In this document: positions 26,427-35,040 of the stretch, piece by piece | Layout: each line of letters starts with the position of its first letter | Position numbering within the stretch: position 1 is the stretch's first letter | Source of the DNA: Bacteroidota bacterium | Lineage (GTDB): Bacteria; Bacteroidota; Bacteroidia; Bacteroidales; CAIWKO01 | NCBI GenBank assembly: GCA_037133915.1 | Contig: JBAXND010000005.1 | Location: 64,488 to 122,408 of the forward strand | Direction of reading: 5' to 3' | DNA: 57,921 nucleotides | The notes under the pieces: generated by a model | What the model saw: only the letters and a program-made list of their open reading frames with translations | The model's database searches: none | What the model was told of the DNA's origin: nothing | Translations under genes and position numbers: made by a program

Positions 26427-27542
26427 TTATGTTCGCGGCAATGAAAAATAAAATGTTGCGCCCTTATCCGGTTCGGCCTCAGCCCAGGTTTTGCCGCCAT
26501 GCCGCGTAATGATATTGCGGACATTCGCAAGACCGATGCCGGTTCCATCAAAACCTTTTGAGGAATGCATGCGCTGAAAAACACCGAATAATTTTTGCGA
26601 ATATTGCATGTCAAAACCAATACCATTATCGTTGATAGAGAATAAGTATTCGTTCTCCGTTTCCCGAAAATCTATTTTTATAATGGATTTTTCTTTATTC
26701 TTTGAATATTTAAATGCGTTCCCAATAAGATTGATCCAAACCAGCAAGAGTAAGCTGTAATCGCCCTTTACCAAGGGCAGTGCTGAAACATGCCATTCTA
26801 ACCGTGCTTCGTCGGCAGGCCTTATCACTTGCAGTCGGGCCGCTTCAACCACTTTATTCATATCCAGTTCTGTTTTCAACAATTCTTTGCGGTTGGTTCT
26901 CGAAAACTCCAACAGGTCGTCAATCAGTCGCGCCATCAACTTTGCATTTTTTATGATGGTATTCAAAAAATGCTGTGCTTCTTCTGCAAGGTTTTCTTTG
27001 TAATCGCTGGCAAGCATATCTGCAAAACCACTGATGTGTCTCAACGGCGATTGCAGATCGTGCGAAATTGTGTAGGAGAATGATTCAAGTTCCTTGTTGA
27101 CTTGTTCTAACTCAAAAGTGCGCTCCTGAACGCGTTGCTCCAAATTGCTATTTAATTGTTTGACTTCATTTGTAGCGTTCCGGAGTTCTGTTATATCATT
27201 GATAACCCCCACCAAAAAATTACGACCCTTAGGGTCAACGTACAACGTTTTTATGGTAATGACTGTTCTTATTATTCCCTGTCCGTCTGTCAGTAACTCT
27301 TCGCTAATAATTTCCCTGCCTGTGTTAAGTACTGCTTTATCTTTAGAAATGAACACTTCCATCTGATCTTTTGGAAGATACTCATACCCGCTTGTGCCTA
27401 AAATTTCTTCTTTCGGAAGGTTAAGCATGGTGCAAAGGGCCTCGTTGACTAAGCAAAATTTATGTGTATCGTCTTTGACAAAGATTGGCGATGCCACTGA
27501 ATTTATTATTTTATCCAGATAATCTTTTGATTCTTGTTGCAC
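26427..27542 (-). CDS. PAS-domain sensor histidine kinase, 5' end probably lost
   Basis: The frame gives 371 residues: a PAS domain (about 8-120, IINSVASPIFVKDDTHKFCL...GVINDITE), a coiled coil (about 120-150), a HisKA domain with the phospho-His in FSYTISHDLQSPLRHI (His about 159), and a HATPase with NLIGNAFKYSKNKEKS (N box), INDNGIGFDM (G1), LFGVFQRMHSSKGFDGTGIGL (F/G2). The frame opens only at GTG 27542 with a stop four codons upstream. Sequence from 27541 onward is homologous to the P-domain gene, so the natural start and any upstream sensor domain appear to have been lost at the junction. No response regulator is adjacent. Confidence 0.85.
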   Translation of the reverse strand: MQQESKDYLDKIINSVASPIFVKDDTHKFCLVNEALCTMLNLPKEEILGTSGYEYLPKDQMEVFISKDKAVLNTGREIISEELLTDGQGIIRTVITIKTLYVDPKGRNFLVGVINDITELRNATNEVKQLNSNLEQRVQERTFELEQVNKELESFSYTISHDLQSPLRHISGFADMLASDYKENLAEEAQHFLNTIIKNAKLMARLIDDLLEFSRTNRKELLKTELDMNKVVEAARLQVIRPADEARLEWHVSALPLVKGDYSLLLLVWINLIGNAFKYSKNKEKSIIKIDFRETENEYLFSINDNGIGFDMQYSQKLFGVFQRMHSSKGFDGTGIGLANVRNIITRHGGKTWAEAEPDKGATFYFSLPRT

Positions 27543-27984
27543 CGTACGTATCGGTTATTTTCAGTGTCCAGTTGCCATTTCCATTTTGGCCGTTATTCAC
27601 GTTGCCCATAATATCCATTGGGATGAAAGTGCCGGTGAACGGTGCTGTTGCGGTACTTATCATGGTGGCCGCGCTGTCGTTGAGGCAGGTTCCGGTAAAG
27701 TTATCATCGCCGCCACCGATTCCGCTGAAAAGCATCACCGTTGTTCCATCGGGAGCAATCAGTTTGACATCCATATCAGAATCGTACGAGTGAGTGATAT
27801 CAAGGCAAACTGCGAGCAGCCCGTGGCTGCCGTTGATAATTGCCGGGCTCAATCCCGACACATTAATTATGTAGTAATTGGGCTGTCCGTCGTCAGTAAT
27901 AGGACCGCCTGTTCCGGTATAGGTCTGGGAAAAGCCGGTAAGAGAGGTAGATAAGAGCAGGATGCAGAGGAGAAATTGTTTCAT
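27541..27984 (-). pseudogene. Truncated P-domain protein gene (paralogue of the CotH-kinase gene)
   Basis: From ATG 27984, the first 147 residues are nearly the same as the N-terminus of the 684-residue P-domain/CotH protein: signal peptide, then YTGTGG.ITDDGQPNYYIIN through NGNGNWTLKITDTY. At 27541 homology ends and translation runs out of frame into the histidine kinase gene for ten residues (GATRIKRLSG) before a stop. The P domain therefore lacks its last strands, and the CotH and sorting domains are missing. A TATATTTG -7-like element at 28020-28013 is retained. Confidence 0.85.
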
Positions 27985-28012
27985 CGGTAATCATTAAGTA
28001 TGGATTGATGAG

Positions 28013-28059
28013 CAAATATAACAAATCAGATGTTTTTCGTATTGAATTTCATATATTTG
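28013..28059. promoter_or_regulatory. Divergent -7 elements between the P-domain fragment and the Omp28-like gene
   Basis: TATATTTG occurs on the minus strand at 28020-28013 (28 bp before the fragment start) and on the plus strand at 28052-28059 (22 bp before the Omp28-like start). Both fit TAnnTTTG. Clear -33 boxes were not found. Confidence 0.45.
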
Positions 28060-28081
28060 TTACAACAAAAAAATAACAGTC

Positions 28082-29581
28082 ATGGTACGATATTTTAAGA
28101 TTTTTTGTGTTGCAATGCTGTTTTTCTCAAATGCAGCCAATGCACAATTCTCCGTTCAGAAAGCGGTTGTAGAGGTTTTTACCGGTAGTTGGGTGCAATA
28201 TTCGCCTGATGGATTTGTGATACTGGATACATTGCTGGCACATCATCCGAATGCTATTGCTGTTAATATCCATAATTATGATGCAATGTCATTTACCGAC
28301 GGAGATAGTATATCAAGTTTCTATAATCCGTCCTATCCACGGGCGGTGATAAACCGTGCTGGCGCCCCAATTAGTAGAACCGTCTGGGAGTCGACTACCA
28401 GCGGTATCCTTGCCGATCCGGCGTCAGTCACGGTCACCTTCGATTCCGTGATCTATAATTCCGGAACACGTGCACTGGATGTATATCTCAGAGCTACGTT
28501 TACCGGTACGGTTACAGGAACTCTTAATTTCAACTGCATCATAGTGGAAGATAGTGTTGTTGGAGTCGGATCTGGTTACAATCAGGTGAACAGCTATAAT
28601 ACAACCCCCGGGCATGCCTATTATGGCGCAGGAAATCCCATTGTCGGCTTACCTCACCGTTATGTAGCGCGGAACTATCTTGGCGGTGCATGGGGTACAT
28701 CAGGCATCATAAATAATTCTGTAGGTTTCGGTGATATTTTCACACATCATTATTCAACCGTATTGCCGGCATCTTATAATGCGAACAGGATTTCTCTGGT
28801 TGGACTGGTTTGCAGGAATGACGGGTCGGCAACTGACCAGCGTAAGATATTAAATGCTGCAGAATGTGTTTCATTGTCACCACCCAACGCTTCTTTCACT
28901 GCCAGTACAGCAAATATTTGCAAAGGAGAATCGGTGACTTACACGAATACGAGCACCGACGATCCGACAGCATGGAGCTGGACTTTTGAAGGAGGCACTC
29001 CAGCCACATCGTTATTACAGTCGCCGGGGCCGGTTACCTATTCCATTCCGGGAAACCATATCACGACACTGGTTGTTACCGGGGCCACAGGATCAAATAC
29101 GCATTCAATGAATATTGCAGTTGACAGTGCCGAAATTGGCGTAACACAGACACTTTATTCGCTTACGGCGAATGCTGCAATTGCAACTTATCAGTGGCTT
29201 GATTGTGATAACAATTTTGCAGTGATAGGCGGTGAAACGGGGCAGGAATATGTTCTTACGCATACGGGCACTTTTGCCGTTCAGGTTACTGAAGGCGGTT
29301 GTACCGATACTTCAGCCTGTATTGTGGTAACATCATTTGGAATTAACAACAATCAGCCGGGTGCGCTTTTTTTATATCCCAATCCCAATAGCGGCAGTTT
29401 TACGCTTGAGATGACGGATGATGGTATTATTGAGATAATAAATCAACTTGGGATGCCCGTATATTATTCCGGTGTGTTGCAGGGAAAAAATGATATAAGT
29501 GCAAATCTGGCTGCCGGTGCCTATATGTTAAGGGTGGTAAATGGGACTTCGACACACAACTTCCGGCTTATGGTCCAATAG
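28082..29581 (+). CDS. Omp28-like secreted protein with PKD-like and T9SS sorting domains
   Basis: This 499-residue exported protein has a signal peptide (FFSNAANAQ). The N-terminal region (about residues 22-265) looks like Omp28-related proteins: VVEVFTGSWVQYSPDGFVIL followed by HPNAIAVNIHNYDAM. In that family the segment after FTG normally carries a thioredoxin-type CxxC, which is absent here. A PKD-like domain (about 270-350, ASFTASTANICKGESVTYTN...AWSWTFEGG) and a T9SS type A sorting domain (LYPNPNSGSFTLEMTD...GAYMLRVVNG) follow. It is a surface or released protein of unknown role. It lies divergent to the truncated P-domain gene. Confidence 0.75.
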   Translation: MVRYFKIFCVAMLFFSNAANAQFSVQKAVVEVFTGSWVQYSPDGFVILDTLLAHHPNAIAVNIHNYDAMSFTDGDSISSFYNPSYPRAVINRAGAPISRTVWESTTSGILADPASVTVTFDSVIYNSGTRALDVYLRATFTGTVTGTLNFNCIIVEDSVVGVGSGYNQVNSYNTTPGHAYYGAGNPIVGLPHRYVARNYLGGAWGTSGIINNSVGFGDIFTHHYSTVLPASYNANRISLVGLVCRNDGSATDQRKILNAAECVSLSPPNASFTASTANICKGESVTYTNTSTDDPTAWSWTFEGGTPATSLLQSPGPVTYSIPGNHITTLVVTGATGSNTHSMNIAVDSAEIGVTQTLYSLTANAAIATYQWLDCDNNFAVIGGETGQEYVLTHTGTFAVQVTEGGCTDTSACIVVTSFGINNNQPGALFLYPNPNSGSFTLEMTDDGIIEIINQLGMPVYYSGVLQGKNDISANLAAGAYMLRVVNGTSTHNFRLMVQ

Positions 29582-29598
29582 CGAACGGAGAAAAACAA

Positions 29599-29705
29599 AA
29601 CGGAGAATGTTCGCTTTCGCGCTCGCTCTCCGTTTTGTTTCCTGCTCCCCCTGCCAGACTTGAACTAGCGACCCTTCCGCCTATGACCGATCAGATGCTC
29701 TGACC
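29599..29705 (-). repeat. tRNA-derived repeat, copy C (hairpin plus altered tRNA 3' half)
   Basis: Same architecture and orientation as copy A: a hairpin (29599-29634, CGGAGA ... TCTCCG) beside a tRNA 3'-half-like stretch (29643-29705). The anticodon region is again replaced by a CCGCCTATGACCGA stretch, a decayed version of the palindrome in copy A. There is no D-arm upstream. It may mark the remains of an earlier integration at a tRNA end, or be a dispersed repeat. Confidence 0.65.
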
Positions 29706-30085
29706 TATTTAAAATCCATTTCATCAAGCCACCGCCTTTCCTGCCCGGAGTCACCACAACTTGTGCATGAAATAATATAAATTTGACATCAGAAAATGAT
29801 TAGTATCTGGGACAAAAAGAAATCAATAATGTATCTGAATCGAGCGAACCGAAAAACGGGGAAGCTAGAACACAGCCGCGGAGAGGGAGTACAGGTCTTA
29901 CTTAGGAAATAATGAATGAGAATGACAAGAACAGTGATGCAAAGGTGAAAATTTAATCATGTTGCACGTTCAATTGAATCTATTGTTCCGTCAAAGAATT
30001 TTCAATACTTTTGATTCTGAAATTACTAGCATTTTACAATCGCCCGTTTTGGAATGTTCCAGCACAATCAATTCTTATAACTCTC
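29706..30085. other. Intergenic region without a supported gene
   Basis: This 380-bp stretch follows repeat copy C and precedes the cyclase-like gene. A 38-codon open frame (29796-29912) has no family resemblance. No terminator or convincing promoter was recognised. Confidence 0.4.
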
Positions 30086-30736
30086 ATGTCATTTTACATT
30101 CATTATAAAGATCCGAATTCCGCTGAAATGCAAATGTTACTGGAAAGTATCCCTAAATGCCCCGGGATATGTTTCTTCATGGATATCAACAAATCAACAG
30201 ATCTTAAATACGCGTGCGGTATTGCCGACTGGGGAAGAAAACTGAATAACACGTTCAATTTCCTTGTTTACTCCAATCATTTTGAGAAGGATGTTGTAAA
30301 AGGTATTGGCGATGAGATCATGCTGTTTATTCCCGACACAGAATTGAAAAAAAAATACCCGGCGGGAGGTTATTACAATTTGCTGGAGGATATTTACGCT
30401 GCACTGTTCATGATTAACAATCACCCTGATGCCAGTTTATTTCTTAACTGCAAAGTATCTATACATTATTGCACTGAAGTTTACAATATCACGTTTCTTG
30501 AAGGGGCAAACGACTATTATGGCAGCGACATTGACCTTACCGCAAGGCTGATGACAAAATGTACTGAAAACCGGATTGTATTGAGTGAAGAATTTCTGGC
30601 AAAAGTCAGGAATGATCTTGAAGCTCAGAGCTTACCTATTGATAAAGGTTGTTTGCATCAAATCTCAGATAGGTTGAGTGAAAACTTCAAAGGTGTTCCG
30701 GGGAGTACTGAGTATAGAGTATTAGATGTAACATAA
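30086..30736 (+). CDS. Class III adenylate/guanylate cyclase-like protein
   Basis: This 216-residue soluble protein consists of one class III nucleotide cyclase-like domain. ICFFMDINKSTDLKYA corresponds to the FxDIxxST metal-binding strand, DVVKGIGDEIMLFIP to the KxxGD segment with the second metal Asp, VSIHYCTEVYNI to the Gly-rich strand, and DYYGSDIDLTARLM to the V-N-x-A-x-R segment with Asp in place of the usual Asn. The substitution means activity is uncertain. ATG 30086 was chosen; the upstream frame extension is hydrophobic, precedes the conserved fold and is not supported. It starts a tight same-strand block (gap 12 bp to the Cache lipoprotein). Confidence 0.65.
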   Translation: MSFYIHYKDPNSAEMQMLLESIPKCPGICFFMDINKSTDLKYACGIADWGRKLNNTFNFLVYSNHFEKDVVKGIGDEIMLFIPDTELKKKYPAGGYYNLLEDIYAALFMINNHPDASLFLNCKVSIHYCTEVYNITFLEGANDYYGSDIDLTARLMTKCTENRIVLSEEFLAKVRNDLEAQSLPIDKGCLHQISDRLSENFKGVPGSTEYRVLDVT

Positions 30737-30748
30737 GCGTCATTTATA

Positions 30749-31663
30749 ATGAAGGTGAGTAAAAATCTCTGCGTTTTAAGTTTCCTGATTGTGATTTCTT
30801 GTACAAACAGTCCGAAACCTCAGGAAGACATGAGCCAGTACAGGTATCAGGAAACTCGGGATCTGGTTAGTTTTGTTAATGATGCAGCAACACTTTTCTC
30901 GGCGAAAGGGAACGATGCATTTACTGAATTCGGCAAGCATAACAGTAAGTGGTTTACCGGTACAAAATACATTTTCATCTACGACCTGACAGGAAGGTGC
31001 GTTTTTCATCCTGTTTCAAAAGAGCTTGTTGGTAGGAATATGCTAGACATGAAAGATATGAACGGAAAGCCGATTATACAGTTAAATATGATGATCGCGT
31101 CAAGAGCAACCAAGCCTTATGGTTGGATTCATTGTCTCTGGGCTGAACCGGGAGAGATATTTCCTTCATGGAAAAATATATACATAAAGGGTGTTAAAGG
31201 GCCTGATGGAAAAAAGTATGCCATTGGCAGCGGTACGTATAACATCCGCACCGAGATACCTTTTGTTGTTGATATTGTTGATTCGGCTGCACAGCTCGTG
31301 CACCTAGCCGGAAAAGAAGCATATCCGCAACTTCTGGATAAAGCGAGTGTTTTTTATTTTAATGATTCCTACCTTTTCGTACTTACGTTAAATGGCAAGC
31401 TGCTCGTTGACCCTTCATATCCGACGAAAACTGGCAGGGATGTAAGTGATTTCAGGGATTATGCCGGCCATTATACTATACGGGAACTTCTAGGAAAACT
31501 GAAGAAGAATGATTTTGTTTATCTTTCTTATATGTGGCCGGCACCTGGACAACCGAACCCAATAAAAAAGATGCTATACGCGAGAAAAGTGGTTTCTGAC
31601 AATGATACAGTTGTAGTTGGTTCAAGTTTATACCTTATGGAATCCATCTGGAAAAAATTCTAA
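30749..31663 (+). CDS. Lipoprotein with two Cache-like sensor domains
   Basis: This 304-residue protein has a lipoprotein signal (LSFLIVISCTNS, Cys about 18). It then contains two successive small-Cache-like modules: one around FTGTKYIFIYDLTGRCVFHPVSKELVGRN (about residues 67-95) with GWIHCLWAEPG, and a second around VFYFNDSYLFVLTLNGKLLVDP (about 205-230) with FVYLSYMWPAPGQPNPIKKMLYARKV. Each has the Y-x-F-h-h-D-h-x-G-x-h-h-h-H/D-P pattern of extracytoplasmic ligand-binding Cache domains. There is no transmembrane signalling domain, so it would bind a small ligand at the membrane surface and act with another protein. It lies between the cyclase-like gene and the NCS2 permease gene, with a 9-bp gap to the latter. 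Confidence 0.7.
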   Translation: MKVSKNLCVLSFLIVISCTNSPKPQEDMSQYRYQETRDLVSFVNDAATLFSAKGNDAFTEFGKHNSKWFTGTKYIFIYDLTGRCVFHPVSKELVGRNMLDMKDMNGKPIIQLNMMIASRATKPYGWIHCLWAEPGEIFPSWKNIYIKGVKGPDGKKYAIGSGTYNIRTEIPFVVDIVDSAAQLVHLAGKEAYPQLLDKASVFYFNDSYLFVLTLNGKLLVDPSYPTKTGRDVSDFRDYAGHYTIRELLGKLKKNDFVYLSYMWPAPGQPNPIKKMLYARKVVSDNDTVVVGSSLYLMESIWKKF

Positions 31664-31672
31664 CATCCTGCA

Positions 31673-33040
31673 ATGGCGACAAAACCCGCAAATTTAATCT
31701 ATGGCGTAGATGATAAGCCGCCCTGGAAAACAGCTTTTGTTTTAGGGTTACAGCATGTCTTCAGCATGTCCAGTTGTTTGTTTATTCCCGTTTTAATTGC
31801 ACAGGAGATTGGAGGAGGGTTTGACGTTATTCAATCACTCGTTTGTTTTTCCATGATTGCCGGCGGCTTAGGAACGGTATTGCAATCTCTGAGGAAAGGG
31901 CCGGTTGGATCCGGCTATCTGTGTCCTCATCTTGTGGGTCCATCTTATCTGTCGGTTTCCATTCAGGCCGCGGGAATGGGTGGGCTGCCGCTAATGCATG
32001 GGATGACACTAATAACAGGCCTTTTTGAAGTTCTTTTTTCCAGGGTTGTACATAGGCTCAGGTCATTATTCCCAACTGAAATTACCGGTCTTGTTGTACT
32101 GATGATTGCAGTTGGCCTGATACCTCTGGGTGCATCAAAATTTGTCGGAATTGATTATGCCGGCGACTCAATAAACACTAAAGAGTTATTCGTAGCCCTT
32201 ATTACGCTTTTCACAATGATTGGTTTTAATATCTGGGGAAAAGGGAAACTGAGGCTTTTCTGTGTATTAATCGGGCTAGGAATTGGATATATAATATCAG
32301 CTATTACTGGAGTGATATCACATGATGATTATAATGTAGTGTTGAATGCCCCTTGGTTTTCACTGCCAGGAAAAGGAGTAAAAATGTTTAGTTATCAGTT
32401 TGACTGGGGATTAGTCATCCCGTTTTTTATCGTTTCATTGTGCTCCAGCCTTAAGTCTATCGGCAACCTTATTACTTGTCAAAAAATCAATGATGAAAAA
32501 TGGTCCCGCCCGGATATGAAAAATATTGGAAAAGGATTATTTGCTGATGGATTAAGTGTTACCATTGCCGGTGCTTTAGGCGGTACGGCAACCGACACTT
32601 CGGCGAGTAATGTGGGCCTTTCTGTGGCCACATCTGCAACTAGCCGAAGAATTGGATACTTTGCAGGTTTTATCTTTACAGGGATTGCCTTCATACCAAA
32701 AATCGCTTCCATATTTTCCATTATGCCCTCGTCGATAATGGGTGCAATTGTAATTTTTGTAACCAGTTTTATGGTCATTTCCGGCATTCAGATCATACAG
32801 AGTTGTAAACTAGACACGCGGAAAACTTTTGTAATAGGACTGTCATTTATTTTCGGTTTAAGTGCGATTATATTGCCCGACCTCTATTCCCGGCTTCCGT
32901 CGTGGCTAAGCCCGGTCTTTTCATCCTCACTTACTTTAGCTACAATGCTTGCTATAATTTTGAATCAAATATTTCATATCGGAGCAAAGAAAAATGAAAA
33001 GGATCAAAAGGAAAAAGAAATTGAAGAAATGTCAGTATAA
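31673..33040 (+). CDS. Divergent NCS2-family nucleobase/ascorbate-type permease
   Basis: This 455-residue protein with about 12-14 helices has NCS2 hallmarks: LGLQHVFSMSSCLFIPVLIAQ, GSGYLCPHLVGPSYLSVS, PTEITGLVVLMIAVGLIP, GLSVTIAGALGGTATDTSASN and SATSRRIGYFAG. NCS2 proteins import uracil, xanthine or other nucleobases with protons. Two substrate/proton-coupling positions differ from UraA-type carriers: helix 8 reads SLKSIGN (Lys261 where Glu is usual) and helix 10 reads SASNVG (Ser312 in place of Glu or Asn). The substrate may therefore be something else. It is 11 bp before a formyltransferase-fold gene. It is not part of the pyrimidine operon, which lies outside the element. Confidence 0.85.
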   Translation: MATKPANLIYGVDDKPPWKTAFVLGLQHVFSMSSCLFIPVLIAQEIGGGFDVIQSLVCFSMIAGGLGTVLQSLRKGPVGSGYLCPHLVGPSYLSVSIQAAGMGGLPLMHGMTLITGLFEVLFSRVVHRLRSLFPTEITGLVVLMIAVGLIPLGASKFVGIDYAGDSINTKELFVALITLFTMIGFNIWGKGKLRLFCVLIGLGIGYIISAITGVISHDDYNVVLNAPWFSLPGKGVKMFSYQFDWGLVIPFFIVSLCSSLKSIGNLITCQKINDEKWSRPDMKNIGKGLFADGLSVTIAGALGGTATDTSASNVGLSVATSATSRRIGYFAGFIFTGIAFIPKIASIFSIMPSSIMGAIVIFVTSFMVISGIQIIQSCKLDTRKTFVIGLSFIFGLSAIILPDLYSRLPSWLSPVFSSSLTLATMLAIILNQIFHIGAKKNEKDQKEKEIEEMSV

Positions 33041-33051
33041 ATTCTATTGTA

Positions 33052-33993
33052 ATGGCCAATCCTGAAAATGAGAAGTTAATTGAATATCTGGTTGTCCGGA
33101 ACAAACAAGGCCGAAGATTCTCCACCGAAAAGGATTCACGCTGGGGTGGACTTCTGGAGCCGGGCACTTCGGAGAATCCTGACAAAACAGGAGAAGGGCT
33201 GAGGGTCGCTTTGTTTGCAAGCTGGGATTTTGGCTATCTGGTACTTGAAACGTTAAAAGAATTTGAGAGGGACCAACCCGGAAGAATAAACCTTGTTGGG
33301 TTGGTAACCGACAATCCGTTGAATCCTGATGCAAAAATATCACTCAAAAAAAGAGTGTGGAACCTGCTCGAAATGCCTTATCGGGTAATCGATGAAACAT
33401 ATATCATTGAGTCAGGTCTCTGCCATGGTATCCCGGTATATACCGGTGAGATTAAGGTGCCATCTTTTCAGGCCATACTAAAACAATGGAATCCGGATGC
33501 CATTCTGGTATGCGTTTTTGGACAGGTGATAGACTCCTTCATTATTAATCTGGCTCATTATGGTATATACAATTTTCATCCGTCAGATCTGTCAAACCAT
33601 CAGGGTGCTGGACCAGCGCCTTATGACGATCTCGCGAAGTATGATTTAAAAACTACGGTTTGGTCAGTGCATCATGTATCGGAAGAAATTGACGGCGGAG
33701 CTGTCGTCGGGAAGTCGCCTCTGGTTAACGTTCGTAATGAAAAAGGAGAACTTCCTGCCGATCCGCTTAAGGTTTACCGAAAACTTGCAGAAGCATTAAG
33801 TCCGCTTGCTTATTTTCTGGTGGATGAACTATTAGAGAAACACGAGCAAGGAAAACCTGAAAAGATCAGTAGTATTGACTTTGACAACCTTATACCCGGT
33901 TCAGTCAGGAACAAACTTCTAAAACCTGTAACAGGTGATCAGCCTGCCGATGCACTCTGTCTTCCAAAAGATTTTCTATTTAAGTCTGGGTAA
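33052..33993 (+). CDS. Formyltransferase-fold protein (Fmt/PurN-like hydrolase or transferase)
   Basis: This 313-residue protein has a Formyl_trans_N-like core from about residue 45 (RVALFASWDFGYLVLETL), with the family triad apparently kept: Asn and His in YNFHPSDLSNHQGAGPAPYD and Asp in VSEEIDGGAVV. This corresponds to the N-H-D residues of 10-formyltetrahydrofolate enzymes. A 44-residue N-terminal extension and a non-Fmt C-terminal segment distinguish it from Met-tRNA formyltransferase. Possible roles are formylation of an amino sugar or amine, or a folate-dependent hydrolysis. The adjoining NCS2 permease suggests a small nitrogenous substrate. Its 3' end overlaps the convergent membrane-protein gene by 18 bp. 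Confidence 0.7.
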   Translation: MANPENEKLIEYLVVRNKQGRRFSTEKDSRWGGLLEPGTSENPDKTGEGLRVALFASWDFGYLVLETLKEFERDQPGRINLVGLVTDNPLNPDAKISLKKRVWNLLEMPYRVIDETYIIESGLCHGIPVYTGEIKVPSFQAILKQWNPDAILVCVFGQVIDSFIINLAHYGIYNFHPSDLSNHQGAGPAPYDDLAKYDLKTTVWSVHHVSEEIDGGAVVGKSPLVNVRNEKGELPADPLKVYRKLAEALSPLAYFLVDELLEKHEQGKPEKISSIDFDNLIPGSVRNKLLKPVTGDQPADALCLPKDFLFKSG

Positions 33994-34776
33994 AATAAAA
34001 GTGTACGTCAGGTACGCGCCTATGCCGGACGCGACAATGGCGCAAAGGGTGCCGATATACAAACCTGAAATCATATAGAAATGACGGATCGAGATGGCAA
34101 ATACAGCGACCGTGATCATCCCCGTAATCATCAACGGCTTGGTCATTGCTCTCGAAAACATGACGCCGTTAGCGTAATATGAGATCGTAAGCATAGAAAT
34201 AAACATTGCCGGGAATGCTGCAGCGATACCACCCAGGGCAGGACCACCCGCCTTTGCAATCAGCACGCTGAGCATTACTGCAAATCCTCCGAATACAGAA
34301 CGGATCAATAGATGTTTTTCGGGTTGCCCCTTCTTTTCAGAAACAACGGATCTGATCCGCAGAATTTTCTCAAGTGTGATAAATGCACCGGACACAACAA
34401 CGGCATATATAAAAAGATTGAGCAGAAAGTTAGCCCAGTTGAAAAAGTCAATAATAAACGCTGACACAAGCCAGAAACAAAGGGCAGACACCATTGCCAA
34501 CCAAAAACCCCGCCGCGCCAGGGCAGCATAAACCACTAAGAACAAAACGGATATTGAAATGGCTATTGGAAATATTGTCGTGTCGGCAGCGGCATTTTCC
34601 GGAGATTCTGTTATTCCAATAAAAAAGAATGACAGCAGTGCAGTCGAAGGGAGTCCTCCAATAAAACCACCTGTTCTCGTGCCAAGCCGAAGCCCGGCAA
34701 GTACCGTGAAATAGATCCAACCGCTTGCTACCATAAATGTTAACAGCAGCTCTAACAAAAATATTTTGGATGTCAT
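33976..34776 (-). CDS. Integral membrane protein with two similar halves, unknown function
   Basis: This 266-residue protein has about eight hydrophobic segments. Two comparable Gly/Pro-rich segments appear, GGFIGGLPSTALLSFFFIG (about residues 36-54) and GGPALGGIAAAFPAMFISML (about 183-202), suggesting an internal duplication as in small inverted-repeat carriers. I do not recognise a named family. It is convergent with and overlaps the formyltransferase-like gene. A TATATTTG -7-like element lies on the minus strand at 34815-34808, 32 bp before its start. Confidence 0.55.
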   Translation of the reverse strand: MTSKIFLLELLLTFMVASGWIYFTVLAGLRLGTRTGGFIGGLPSTALLSFFFIGITESPENAAADTTIFPIAISISVLFLVVYAALARRGFWLAMVSALCFWLVSAFIIDFFNWANFLLNLFIYAVVVSGAFITLEKILRIRSVVSEKKGQPEKHLLIRSVFGGFAVMLSVLIAKAGGPALGGIAAAFPAMFISMLTISYYANGVMFSRAMTKPLMITGMITVAVFAISIRHFYMISGLYIGTLCAIVASGIGAYLTYTFILPRLK

Positions 34777-34937
34777 TTTTTACTAATCCGCCCGTTTACG
34801 TTACATGCAAATATATAAAAATAGGCGTTGCTGACTATCTTTCCGTCGCGATATGAGGCTATTGTACTATCGGGAACCGGCTATAATCAGGTATATTACA
34901 CAAGTAAACAAGAAAATATGTTATTCGGTATTTTTAT

Positions 34938-34945
34938 TATATTTG
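34938..34945 (+). promoter_or_regulatory. Candidate -7 element upstream of the PLD-like gene
   Basis: TATATTTG at 34938-34945 fits TAnnTTTG, 95 bp before the start of the PLD-like gene. The divergent intergenic region 34777-35040 otherwise contains no supported gene. Short open frames there overlap each other and lack protein-like character. Confidence 0.4.
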
Positions 34946-35040
34946 CTAACATTGGCAAACGATGTTTCCAACACGTACATACATGCATACAAACAACAGA
35001 ACAGCCAAAGCAAAATTGACAGTTATAAAATCCCGGGAAA

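Noticed and set aside
29796..29912. 38-codon open frame after tRNA-derived repeat C, considered as a remnant of a group II intron or transposase
   Set aside because: The peptide matches no intron protein or transposase I know, and no intron boundary or inverted repeats are visible.
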